NCBI RefSeq assembly: GCF_934754915.1
Contig: NZ_CAKVKB010000039.1
Location: forward strand, 1 to 29,375
DNA length: 29,375 bases
Origin: an uncultured Clostridium sp.
GTDB taxonomy: Bacteria; Bacillota; Clostridia; Clostridiales; Clostridiaceae
Direction: 5' to 3'
Below are positions 7,904 to 15,776 of this stretch, one piece after another. Numbering within the stretch: position 1 is the stretch's first letter; each line of letters opens with the position of its first letter. Position numbers and translations under genes: made by a program. Below the pieces are notes generated by a model. The model saw nothing but the letters and a program-made list of their open reading frames with translations. It searched no databases and was not told the DNA's origin.

Positions 7904-8923
7904 ATGGATAAGAAAATAATTTTATCAATAGAATCAAGTTGTGATGAAACTTCAGCAGCAGTTGTGGTAAACGGAAGAGAAGTTTTATCAAATGTAATAG
8001 CATCTCAAATAGATACACATAAAAAATATGGAGGAGTGGTTCCAGAAGTTGCTTCAAGAATGCATATTGAAGTTATAGATAGTGTGGTGAAAGCAGCACT
8101 TGAAGAAGCAGATTTAAAATTAGAAGATATTGATGCAATTGGAGTTACATATGGACCAGGATTAGTTGGAGCTTTGCTTGTTGGTCTTCAATATGCTAAG
8201 GGATTAGCACTGGGAGCAAATAAACCGCTTATACCTGTAAATCATATACAAGGTCATATAAGTGCTAATTTTATTCAGTATAAAGATTTAAAACCTCCAT
8301 TTGTATCATTAGTTGTTTCTGGAGGCCATACTTTTGTAGTACATGTAAAATCATATAGAGATTTTGAAGTTATAGGCCAGACTAGAGATGATGCAGCAGG
8401 TGAGGCTTATGATAAAGTTGCTAGAGCTTTAGGATTAGGATATCCAGGAGGTCCTAAAATTGATAAACTTGCAAAAGAAGGAAATGAAGATGCAATAGAT
8501 TTTCCAAGAGCAAAATTTCATGATAACACATTAGATTTTTCATTTAGTGGAGTTAAATCAGCAGTGTTAAATTATTTAAATAAAGCAAAAATGAAAGAAG
8601 AAGAAATAAATAAGGCAGATATTGCCGCTTCATTTCAAAAGGCTATTGTAGATGTTTTGAAAAATAATGTATTTTTAACATGTGAAAGAAAAAAATTAAA
8701 CAAGATAGCAGTTGCAGGGGGTGTAGCATCAAATTCATATTTAAGAGAAACTTTGATTAATGAAGGTGCTAAAAGAGGAATAGAAATATTATTTCCAGAA
8801 CCAATTTTATGTACAGATAATGCAGCAATGATTGGAAGTGCAGCATATTTTAAATTGATGGATGGAGCAGAATCAGATTTAGATATTAATGCAAAGCCTA
8901 ATTTAAAATTAGCGGAGGGGTAA
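7904..8923 (+). CDS. tsaD: tRNA N6-adenosine threonylcarbamoyltransferase TsaD
   Basis: TsaD transfers the threonylcarbamoyl group from TC-AMP to A37 of tRNAs that read ANN codons, working in the cytoplasm with TsaB and TsaE. Visible family marks are SIESSCDETSAAVV at the N-terminus, VVPEVASRMH, the iron-binding pair H114 and H118 in NHIQGH, the glycine-rich SGGHTFVV, and CTDNAAMIGSAAY near the end. The 339-aa length is standard. The start has SD AGAGGG 6 bases before the ATG. tsaB and tsaE are not in the window. It is probably co-transcribed with the hydrolase-fold gene that begins 6 bases after its stop. Confidence 0.97.
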   Translation: MDKKIILSIESSCDETSAAVVVNGREVLSNVIASQIDTHKKYGGVVPEVASRMHIEVIDSVVKAALEEADLKLEDIDAIGVTYGPGLVGALLVGLQYAKGLALGANKPLIPVNHIQGHISANFIQYKDLKPPFVSLVVSGGHTFVVHVKSYRDFEVIGQTRDDAAGEAYDKVARALGLGYPGGPKIDKLAKEGNEDAIDFPRAKFHDNTLDFSFSGVKSAVLNYLNKAKMKEEEINKADIAASFQKAIVDVLKNNVFLTCERKKLNKIAVAGGVASNSYLRETLINEGAKRGIEILFPEPILCTDNAAMIGSAAYFKLMDGAESDLDINAKPNLKLAEG

Positions 8924-8929
8924 TAAAAA

Positions 8930-9934
8930 ATGAAGCTGTTATCTCATTCTAATGGATTATATAAATTAGATAAAGAAAAAATAAGTAAAATGAAAATACT
9001 AAAAAGATGTGCAATATTTTTAGTAGTATTGTTAACAATAGGTTTTCTTATACAAAGTATAAGCAATTTAATTGTAAATTCGAAGCTTAAATCACATTTT
9101 AAATACGTACGACTCGATGGAAAAAAAATTGAGTACAAACTTAAAGGCAGTGGTGATTATACTGTGATTTTTGATGGATCAATAGGAACTAATTTATATG
9201 AGTGGAACAATGTATGCAATATGCTGGATGAAGAAAACAAGGTTTCAACTTTTATCTATAATAGACGAGGTTATGGATTTAATGATGGAGGAACAAGGAT
9301 TTCTCCAGAAGAACAAGCTAAACAGCTGAAATTGTTACTTAGGAAAGCTGGAGCATCTGGACCATATATACTTGTAGGTGAAGAATATGGAAGTCTGGTA
9401 TTAACTAACTTTGCTAAATTATATCCAGATTCTGTAGCAGGAGTTGTTCTTGTTAATCCCATAGCTGAAAAAAGTCTTGAGGATAAAGAAGTTAAAAAAA
9501 ATATATATATTCCATATATAAGAAGTCAAATTGAATATGCAGGGGCTGGAATTTCACTTACATCTTTATTAAGTAATATGAATCTTACGTTGGAAAATAC
9601 GACTTTTATAAATAGTTTGAATGAGAATGAATTAGAGGAATTCAATAGTTTTAAAAATAGAAGAAATCACAAAGGTGCTGTTAAGAATGAAATAGAAAAT
9701 GTATATAAGAATGTTTCAGAAAGCCAAGAAGACGGAATGTTTTATAATAAACCTCTTTACATTATAAGCAATAAAGAGTCAGAACCATTGGTTGATCTTG
9801 GTAATCCAGAAATTACAACATTATATATTGAAAATTCTCAAGAGACACCAGTATCAATTTCAGATTCTGAATGTGTTGTTAATGGAATAAATACTGTTAT
9901 AAAACAGGTAAGGAAATTATCAAAAAATTCTTAG
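8930..9934 (+). CDS. Membrane-anchored alpha/beta-hydrolase-fold protein, probably catalytically inactive
   Basis: One membrane segment (about residues 28-48) precedes an alpha/beta-hydrolase domain: a beta-strand with FDGSIGTNLYEWN, YNRRGYGFNDGG, then the nucleophile elbow. The elbow normally reads G-x-S-x-G; here it is G150-E-E-Y-G154, so Glu152 replaces the nucleophile Ser. Towards the C-terminus, where the catalytic His of the form GxxH is expected, I see only SISDSECVVNG with no His. The fold is kept but the triad is lost, which suggests a pseudoenzyme with a binding or scaffold role outside the membrane. The SD GGAGGGG lies in the end of tsaD. An unusual alternative chemistry cannot be excluded. 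Confidence 0.8.
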   Translation: MKLLSHSNGLYKLDKEKISKMKILKRCAIFLVVLLTIGFLIQSISNLIVNSKLKSHFKYVRLDGKKIEYKLKGSGDYTVIFDGSIGTNLYEWNNVCNMLDEENKVSTFIYNRRGYGFNDGGTRISPEEQAKQLKLLLRKAGASGPYILVGEEYGSLVLTNFAKLYPDSVAGVVLVNPIAEKSLEDKEVKKNIYIPYIRSQIEYAGAGISLTSLLSNMNLTLENTTFINSLNENELEEFNSFKNRRNHKGAVKNEIENVYKNVSESQEDGMFYNKPLYIISNKESEPLVDLGNPEITTLYIENSQETPVSISDSECVVNGINTVIKQVRKLSKNS

Positions 9935-9956
9935 ACTATTATTATTTGTCATGTGT

Positions 9957-9985
9957 TTGACACAAAGAGTTTATATACTAACAAT
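9957..9985 (+). promoter_or_regulatory. Possible promoter of the HtrA gene
   Basis: Perfect TTGACA (9957-9962), 17-base spacer, but a poor -10 AACAAT (9980-9985). TGTCA/TGACA around the -35 also forms a small dyad. Moderate to weak support. Confidence 0.35.
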
Positions 9986-10045
9986 ATAAAGTAAGTAATG
10001 TTTATTGATTTAATATAAAGGTTATTAGTTTAGGAGGAATAGCAT

Positions 10046-11272
10046 ATGATGAATGATGAAAATAAGAATTTTATTGATGTAGAATCATCACCAGTTGATG
10101 AAAGTGATTCAAATGTTTATGGAAACCAATTTGCATACGATGGAAATAATGAATTTAAGAAAAAGAAGAGAAAAGGATTTTTAGGAAAGGTAGCAGGATG
10201 TCTTTTATTGACAATTACAGGAGGACTTGTAGGTGGAGGCGTTACTTATTCTCTTATTAAGAATAATTCAGGAAATGGAAATAAGGCAGCTATAACTAAT
10301 CAAGTAAATTATGTTCCTCAATCTTTTACACAAAGTGATTCTGAAGCAATGTCAGCAGCAGATGCATTTAGTAAAGTATCACCAGCTGTTGTAATAATAT
10401 CAACAACAGGAACAACCAATAATGGCTTTACTTCAAGTCAATATGAAGGTATGGGTTCTGGATTTATAATAAATGAAGATGGATATATATTGACAAATTA
10501 TCATGTAATTGAAGGTGCACAAGATATTACTGTTACATTAAGTGATGGAAATGAAGTATCAGCTACAGTGGTTAATTATGATCAGGAAAAAGATATAGCA
10601 ATGATTAAATTAAAAGAAGGAACTAAAGTTCCAGCAACTGCTGAACTTGGAGATTCAGACGAATTATATCCTGGTGCAGAAGTAATAGCAATAGGAACAC
10701 CACTTTCAAAGAATTTAGCATATACTTTAACTAAAGGTGTAATAAGCGGAAATGACAGGGTTATTCAATCACAGAATGGTTCAACTGTACATTTAATTCA
10801 AACAGATGCAGCTATAAATTCAGGTAATAGTGGTGGACCTTTAGTAAATACAAAAGGTCAGGTAATAGGAATTAATTCAATGAAATTAAGTTCTCAATCA
10901 ATGGGATCAGCTAGTGTTGAAGGAATAGGATTTGCAATTCCAATAAATGAAGTCAAGAGCCAGATTGATACTTTATCAAAGCAGATTTTAAATTTGGGAA
11001 TAAAGATTAGACCAATAGATAGTGACACTGCTGCAAAATATAATTTGGAAGAAGGATTATATATAGTTTCTGTTGATGAGTATTCTCCAGCAGAAAAAGG
11101 CGGTTTAAAAATTGGTGATGTAATTGTAGAGTGTGATGGAAAAGCAGTAAAGACTTTTGATGAACTTAAGGAAATAAAACAAAGTAAAGATGTGGGCGAT
11201 ACTATGAAGATAACAGTAGTAAGAGATAAAAAGAAAATTGATTTGAATGTTATTTTAGAAGAAACAAAGTAA
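10046..11272 (+). CDS. htrA: HtrA/DegP-like membrane-anchored serine protease
   Basis: An S1C (HtrA) protease for quality control of extracytoplasmic proteins. Order of elements: acidic N-terminus, a KKKKRK stretch, one membrane segment (about residues 48-68), a trypsin-like domain with catalytic His153 (in TNYHVIEG), Asp183 (in KDIAMIKL) and Ser262 (in NSGNSGGPL), then one PDZ domain (about residues 325-400, GLYIVSVDEYSPAEKGGLK). At 408 aa it has the usual length for Gram-positive HtrA. A strong SD (AGGAGG, 8 bases upstream) supports ATG 10046; the next codon is also ATG. It is a single-gene unit with its own terminator. The large outside domain is inferred from the positive residues before the membrane segment. 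Confidence 0.95.
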   Translation: MMNDENKNFIDVESSPVDESDSNVYGNQFAYDGNNEFKKKKRKGFLGKVAGCLLLTITGGLVGGGVTYSLIKNNSGNGNKAAITNQVNYVPQSFTQSDSEAMSAADAFSKVSPAVVIISTTGTTNNGFTSSQYEGMGSGFIINEDGYILTNYHVIEGAQDITVTLSDGNEVSATVVNYDQEKDIAMIKLKEGTKVPATAELGDSDELYPGAEVIAIGTPLSKNLAYTLTKGVISGNDRVIQSQNGSTVHLIQTDAAINSGNSGGPLVNTKGQVIGINSMKLSSQSMGSASVEGIGFAIPINEVKSQIDTLSKQILNLGIKIRPIDSDTAAKYNLEEGLYIVSVDEYSPAEKGGLKIGDVIVECDGKAVKTFDELKEIKQSKDVGDTMKITVVRDKKKIDLNVILEETK

Positions 11273-11281
11273 AGATAACTT

Positions 11282-11317
11282 AAATAATAGGAGTTTTATG
11301 CTTCTATTATTTTTTTC
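11282..11317 (+). terminator. Intrinsic terminator of the HtrA gene
   Basis: AAATAATAGGAG (11282-11293) pairs with CTTCTATTATTT (11301-11312) with one G-T, and the 3' arm runs into a T tract. Confidence 0.85.
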
Positions 11318-11389
11318 TTTTAAATTCATATGAATAGTAGTAAAATTAATGAATATAATGGAAAAAATATAAGGGGAGATAATCAATTT

Positions 11390-11704
11390 ATGGAAGAGGT
11401 AATACTGAGTATAATAATGCACAGTGGAGAGGCTAGAAGTTATTCTATGGAAGCCATTGCATTCGCTAAAGAAGGGTTGTTTGATAAATCAAAAGAACTT
11501 ATAAGAATGGCAGACGAAGAATTAGGTTATGCACATAGTTCTGAAACAAGTTTAATTCAAGGTGAAGCTGCAAATGATCAGATTGATTTTTCACTGCTTA
11601 TTGTACATGCACAGGATCATTTAATGACAACTATGACATTTAAAGACTTAGCAGTAGAACTTATTGAGATGAATGAAAGAGTTTACAAACTAGAACATAA
11701 ATAA
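11390..11704 (+). CDS. PTS lactose/cellobiose-family EIIA component (orphan)
   Basis: A ~104-aa helical EIIA of the Lac/Chb family, which takes a phosphoryl group from HPr and passes it to an EIIB. The family start pattern EEVILSIIMHSGEARSYSME and the active-site HAQDHLMT are present; H73 is the phosphorylated His and D76 the conserved acidic partner. A longer frame from ATG 11330 lacks an SD and starts right after the upstream terminator. ATG 11390 has AGGGGAG and matches family length, so I prefer it. No EIIB, EIIC or glycosidase gene lies nearby, so it must serve a system encoded elsewhere or have a regulatory role. Confidence 0.88.
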   Translation: MEEVILSIIMHSGEARSYSMEAIAFAKEGLFDKSKELIRMADEELGYAHSSETSLIQGEAANDQIDFSLLIVHAQDHLMTTMTFKDLAVELIEMNERVYKLEHK

Positions 11705-11767
11705 TATGCACAATTTTACTATTATCTTCATAATTTATTATATAAATAACTTTTGGAGGTAAAAATA

Positions 11768-12124
11768 ATGAGCGGAAGAGTAAGTGTATGTTCTATATGT
11801 CCTAGAGAAAATGAACAGATTGATGCGGTTATACAAATAGGAAAAGAAAACAGAAGTGTTTTATATGGAACTGTTATTGATGAATGTGGAAAACCTGTAG
11901 CTGATGCTGTAATCAAACTATTAAAGGTTTGTGATAAAGGAATAATTCCATTGACTCATACTTTTACTGATTGCTATGGACAATTTTTATTAGGTCCTTT
12001 ATGTCCTAATGAAAAGTATATGTTAAAGGTTTATAAGGATAATATTAGAATAAGATATGAGCCAATTAATGCTTCATGTTATAAGGGTGGATGCATTGGA
12101 GATAAAGCTTGTAAAAACTGCTAG
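11768..12124 (+). CDS. Cys-rich small protein with carboxypeptidase-regulatory-like beta domain
   Basis: A 118-aa protein with ten Cys spread along its length, including CSIC near the N-terminus and CKNC at the very end. The central part (LYGTVIDECGKPVADAVIKL, then DCYGQFLLGPLCPNEKYMLK) fits a CarboxypepD_reg/CnaB-like beta-sandwich, a fold used in surface and adhesion proteins. There is no signal peptide or membrane segment. The long frame starts at a TTG inside the SD; ATG 11768 is preceded by GGAGGT with a 7-base gap and is clearly right. The function is unknown. A structural or spore-surface protein is possible but is inference only. Confidence 0.75.
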   Translation: MSGRVSVCSICPRENEQIDAVIQIGKENRSVLYGTVIDECGKPVADAVIKLLKVCDKGIIPLTHTFTDCYGQFLLGPLCPNEKYMLKVYKDNIRIRYEPINASCYKGGCIGDKACKNC

Positions 12125-12164
12125 CATCATTTCACAAAGATAGTTAAAAATATAATAATAAAAT

Positions 12165-12193
12165 AAAAAGTTCTCTTTTATAGGGAACTTTTT
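12165..12193 (+). terminator. Intrinsic terminator of the Cys-rich protein gene
   Basis: AAAAAGTTCTC (12165-12175) pairs with GGGAACTTTTT (12183-12193), with one G-T, and ends in T. It may work in both directions because the 5' arm is A-rich. Confidence 0.8.
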
Positions 12194-12253
12194 ATGTTAT
12201 ACTTATTAATAAGTTTTACCATAATTAAGAGAGAATATAAGTAGGTGTTTATA

Positions 12254-13396
12254 GTGAAGGTTAAAATTAAATATATAATAATTCTAATAATTATTTTAAT
12301 AATTGGAATGTTCGGAGTTAATTTATATAAACCCAATAAGGAACAAGTTCTTAGAGGAAAAATAGAGATAATTGTCTATTCTGATACATATGATTATTTA
12401 TCAGAGTGTGCAGAGAGATTTATGGAATTAAACAATAAGGCAGAAGTGAAGGTTAAAAAAATTTATAATGATAAAGAAATAATGCAGGAAATCAATAATA
12501 AAAATGATAATGTAACATATATAGCTCAAATTGATAGAAGTGATTTTGAAGATATGAAATTAGAAAAAGTGAATTATTTTGAGGAACAACAAGATATTCT
12601 ATCAGCATATTCTAAAAATTTTTCTCAATATAGACTTCAGCAGATGAAATATGATGATATTTCTATTGGGATTCCATTTACTTCAAGGCCTCTTGCATTG
12701 TATATAAGAGAAGATATGCTTAATGAATATGGGTATACAAGAGATGATATAAATACATGGGATGATATAATAAGTATTGGAAAAGATATTTATGTGAGAA
12801 GTAATGAAAAAGTAAGAATAATAAATGCTACTGGTCAGGATTATGAGGATCTTGTTTCATTGTTAATAATGCAGTATATGGGCAAAAATATACCTTCAGA
12901 AGATGTAAAGGCGAAAACAGATAGTATGATATCAGAATTGAATAATAACAATATATTAAATTTGAATGAAGGTGGAGAATTTTTAGGAAGAATATCATCT
13001 ATAAATGCAATAAAAGAAATTAGTGCAATAGATATTGAATGTACATGGAGTATAGGAAATGTACCAAGTATTTCTCATGGGTCAAGCAAATTTTTTTGTA
13101 ATGAAGGAGATAATCTAGTAGTTTTAAATAATGTAGAGGATAATAGAAAACTTGTGGAAAAATTCATAACTTATGTAATAACAAATAATTCTGATGCAGT
13201 TAAATATGTCACAAAAGGTGATTTCTTTTCGTGTTATTTGTATACTTACAAAAATAAGGATATAGAAGTTATGCCTAATAATTTTGAAGGAAACAGTCCT
13301 ATAATAATATTAAATAATATTGAAGAAAAATCGAACACAATTTCTGATTATAATAAATTTATTGATATAAAAAAGACATATACAGGTTCTAATTAA
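12254..13396 (+). CDS. Membrane-anchored extracellular solute-binding-like protein (orphan)
   Basis: A basic start, one Ile-rich hydrophobic segment (about residues 7-23), then a fold typical of family 1 sugar-type ABC solute-binding proteins. It includes a first strand IEIIVYSDTYDYL, AERFMELN, the hinge-region IPFTSRPLALYIREDML, and NTWDDIISIGKDI. There is no lipobox Cys, so it would stay as an N-terminal anchor rather than a lipoprotein. The binding domain is somewhat diverged. No ABC permease or ATPase gene is adjacent, so the ligand is unknown and a sensory role is possible. GTG 12254 is preferred over GTG 12245 because AGGTG then sits at a proper distance. Confidence 0.75.
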   Translation: MKVKIKYIIILIIILIIGMFGVNLYKPNKEQVLRGKIEIIVYSDTYDYLSECAERFMELNNKAEVKVKKIYNDKEIMQEINNKNDNVTYIAQIDRSDFEDMKLEKVNYFEEQQDILSAYSKNFSQYRLQQMKYDDISIGIPFTSRPLALYIREDMLNEYGYTRDDINTWDDIISIGKDIYVRSNEKVRIINATGQDYEDLVSLLIMQYMGKNIPSEDVKAKTDSMISELNNNNILNLNEGGEFLGRISSINAIKEISAIDIECTWSIGNVPSISHGSSKFFCNEGDNLVVLNNVEDNRKLVEKFITYVITNNSDAVKYVTKGDFFSCYLYTYKNKDIEVMPNNFEGNSPIIILNNIEEKSNTISDYNKFIDIKKTYTGSN

Positions 13397-13413
13397 TTTT
13401 TTGTTTATATCAT

Positions 13414-13447
13414 AAGCTGATGCTGAATGCATCAGCTTTGTTTTTTA
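13414..13447 (+). terminator. Intrinsic terminator of the solute-binding-like gene
   Basis: AAGCTGATGC (13414-13423), loop tgaat and GCATCAGCTT (13429-13438) form a perfect 10-bp stem followed by TGTTTTTT. It lies between convergent genes. The T run is on the plus strand. Confidence 0.9.
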
Positions 13448-13483
13448 TGAAAAATATATAAAATTTTATGCTGATAGTTATTG

Positions 13484-14614
13484 TTATACAGAAAGAGAAT
13501 TGATAATATCTTGATATATATTTAGTGTTTTTTCAGCTGTATTTTTCCAAGAAAATTTTAGACTATTATTATATCCTTTTTCAGAAAGTTCCTTTTTTAA
13601 TATTTCATCATTTAGTAATCTCACAAGTGCTTTTTCAAGTTCAAGCTGAGAATAAGGATTTATTAATATAGCTGAATCATTTGTTACTTCAGGAATAGAA
13701 GTTATATTTGAAGTTATTACAGGAGCAGCACAACTCATAGCCTCAAGTGGTGGTAGTCCAAATCCTTCATAAAATGAAGGATATATGAAAGCTTCACATC
13801 CGCTATACAGTATTGGAAGTATATCTTCATCTAAATAACCACAGAATTTAATTTTATCAGATAAGTTGTTAGCTTTTACATAGTCATATAGCTGCAAACC
13901 TTCATCTTTTAAGGAACCGCCAAGTAATAGAGTATATGATTTATTTAAACTATTATAGCAATTATTAAATGCCTTAATAAGTCCGGCCGTGTTTTTTCTT
14001 TGACTAAATCCCCCTATGTAAAGGATATATGGTGTTGTAAAGCTGTATTTTTTTTGTACATAGGATTTTGATTGAATTTTATCAAGAGGTTTAAATTTTG
14101 AATTAGTTGCAAGCGGAGTAACATAGATTTGGTTTTCAGGATAAAAACTAAAAAATTTTAGGATATCTTTCTTTGAATATTCAGACACTGTAAGTATTGC
14201 TGCTGATTTACGAATTATATTTGGCATATCTCTCAAAAACCTTTCAAGATATCCTTTTCCAACTGTTTCAGGCATTATATATGGTATTAAATCATGTATT
14301 GTAACAACAGTTGGGATATCAACATCGTAATTAAATCCTATTCCATTTTGAGGAATATGATACAAGTCAATATTAGAATTTTTTATTTTAGAAGGAAAGT
14401 AATATTTTTCATAAAATGTTCCATGATGACCTGATGAAAACAATATTTCAGTATTACTTTTATTGAAATTTTTGTTAAGTGAGCCTGAACAAAAGAGCAT
14501 AAATTTATTAGAAGAATTTAAATTTATCATATTATTAATTAAATTAAAAGTGTATGTTCCAATTCCAGTACCATTATATAAATCAGCACCTCGTGCATCT
14601 ATTGCAATTTTCAT
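13484..14614 (-). CDS. GT4-family glycosyltransferase (CotSA-like, spore coat associated)
   Basis: A GT-B fold retaining glycosyltransferase. The N-terminal half has MKIAIDARG with a GTGIGTYT loop, DLYHIPQNG and TVVTIHDLIP. The C-terminal half has YILYIGGFSQRKN and the family E-x7-E motif in EGFGLPPLEAM, which binds the sugar nucleotide. There is no signal peptide, so it is cytoplasmic (mother cell if sporulation-specific). It is divergent from a CotS-like kinase, an arrangement recalling cotSA/cotS of B. subtilis, and closely resembles the paralogue at 17660-18781. Sugar and acceptor are unknown. SD AGAGGTG precedes the ATG. Confidence 0.9.
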   Translation of the reverse strand: MKIAIDARGADLYNGTGIGTYTFNLINNMINLNSSNKFMLFCSGSLNKNFNKSNTEILFSSGHHGTFYEKYYFPSKIKNSNIDLYHIPQNGIGFNYDVDIPTVVTIHDLIPYIMPETVGKGYLERFLRDMPNIIRKSAAILTVSEYSKKDILKFFSFYPENQIYVTPLATNSKFKPLDKIQSKSYVQKKYSFTTPYILYIGGFSQRKNTAGLIKAFNNCYNSLNKSYTLLLGGSLKDEGLQLYDYVKANNLSDKIKFCGYLDEDILPILYSGCEAFIYPSFYEGFGLPPLEAMSCAAPVITSNITSIPEVTNDSAILINPYSQLELEKALVRLLNDEILKKELSEKGYNNSLKFSWKNTAEKTLNIYQDIINSLSV

Positions 14615-14701
14615 ATGAGCACCTCTACAAACACATATATTTATAAGATATTAATAGTTGTTGTTTTTGGTGATTATATAAAATTGAATTTGTTATAAAT
14701 C

Positions 14702-14729
14702 ACAATAAATTATTTTGAAACATATATAT
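14702..14729 (+). promoter_or_regulatory. Possible sigma-K-like promoter of the first CotS gene
   Basis: AC (14702-14703), a 17-base gap and CATATATAT (14721-14729), against the sigma-K pattern AC-N16/17-CATAnnnTA. The last two bases are swapped, so it is only a partial match. The spacing equals that of the yabG promoter. Confidence 0.32.
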
Positions 14730-14758
14730 AAGATAAATAATATTAATTGGGAATTTTT

Positions 14759-15775
14759 ATGAATGATGATAATGATGTAATTAAAATTAAAAAATTTATT
14801 GAGGAAAATTATAATTTACAAGTAGAAAAAGTAGAAAAAATAAAAAATAGCTATAAAATAAAAACTGCTGCTAAAACATATTCATTAAAAACTATTAAAT
14901 ATGAATTTCCTCATTTCTACTTTATCCTATCTGCAATGAAGCATTTACAAAACAATGGATTCATGGATATACCCAAATTTATTTTAAACAATAAGGGATT
15001 AGAGTTTGGAATTTTTAATGGAAGTTATGTTTATTTGACAGAATGGATTACATCAAGATTGAGTAATTTTGATAATCCTATTGAACTTTCATTAATATCA
15101 ACAGAACTAGCAAGACTTCATAAAGCTAGTTTAGGGTTTAATATTAATTCATATATGAAACCAAGAATAGGATGGTTTTCATGGGAAAAAGTTTTTGAAA
15201 CAAGAAAAAATGAAATTCTTGATTTTAAGAATAGAATAATACAGAAAGCCTACAAATCTAATTTCGATTTGATATATTTAGATAATATAGAAAAAGAGAT
15301 ACAGATAGCAGAAAGGAGCATTGAAGGACTTAGAAAAAATAATTATGTAGAAATAATGGAAAAAGAAGTTTTTAAACGTGGGTTTTGTCATCATGATTAT
15401 GCATATCATAATATATTAGTAGAGAAAACAGGAAAATTTAAAATCATAGATTTTGATTATTGTATTTTGGATTCACATCTTCATGATATTTCTTCTCTGT
15501 TTATACGAGCAATGAAAAATGGAAAATGGAGCATTAGAAAAGCTGATTTAATTTTATATTCATATTCAAAAATTTTTGAAATAAAAAAAAGTGAATTTCC
15601 TATAATGAGAGAATTTATAAGGTTTCCACAAGCTTTTTGGCAGCTTGGAATACAAGTTTATTGGGAACAGCAGCCATGGACAGAAGAATTTTTTTTAAAT
15701 AGGCTGCAAAAATATCTTGAAGATAGAATTGAAAGAGAAGAGTTTATTGATTCTTATTTTAAGGGGGGAGATTAA
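14759..15775 (+). CDS. CotS-family spore coat kinase-like protein
   Basis: A 338-aa aminoglycoside-phosphotransferase-fold protein of the CotS/YutH spore coat family. The N-lobe has the ATP-binding Lys in TYSLKTIKYE. The C-lobe has the catalytic loop HHDYAYHN (Asp213, Asn218) and the metal-binding IIDFDY (Asp231), so the kinase residues are intact. The substrate is unknown; in B. subtilis CotS is a coat component made late in the mother cell. ATG 14759 is preferred, with GGGAA upstream, over a TTG at 14747. It is first in a three-gene unit with the pseudokinase and the next kinase, and divergent from a GT4 gene. Confidence 0.87.
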   Translation: MNDDNDVIKIKKFIEENYNLQVEKVEKIKNSYKIKTAAKTYSLKTIKYEFPHFYFILSAMKHLQNNGFMDIPKFILNNKGLEFGIFNGSYVYLTEWITSRLSNFDNPIELSLISTELARLHKASLGFNINSYMKPRIGWFSWEKVFETRKNEILDFKNRIIQKAYKSNFDLIYLDNIEKEIQIAERSIEGLRKNNYVEIMEKEVFKRGFCHHDYAYHNILVEKTGKFKIIDFDYCILDSHLHDISSLFIRAMKNGKWSIRKADLILYSYSKIFEIKKSEFPIMREFIRFPQAFWQLGIQVYWEQQPWTEEFFLNRLQKYLEDRIEREEFIDSYFKGGD

Positions 15776-15776
15776 G

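Noticed and set aside
11330..11389. N-terminal extension of the EIIA
   Set aside because: No SD for ATG 11330; the family length and the SD favour ATG 11390.
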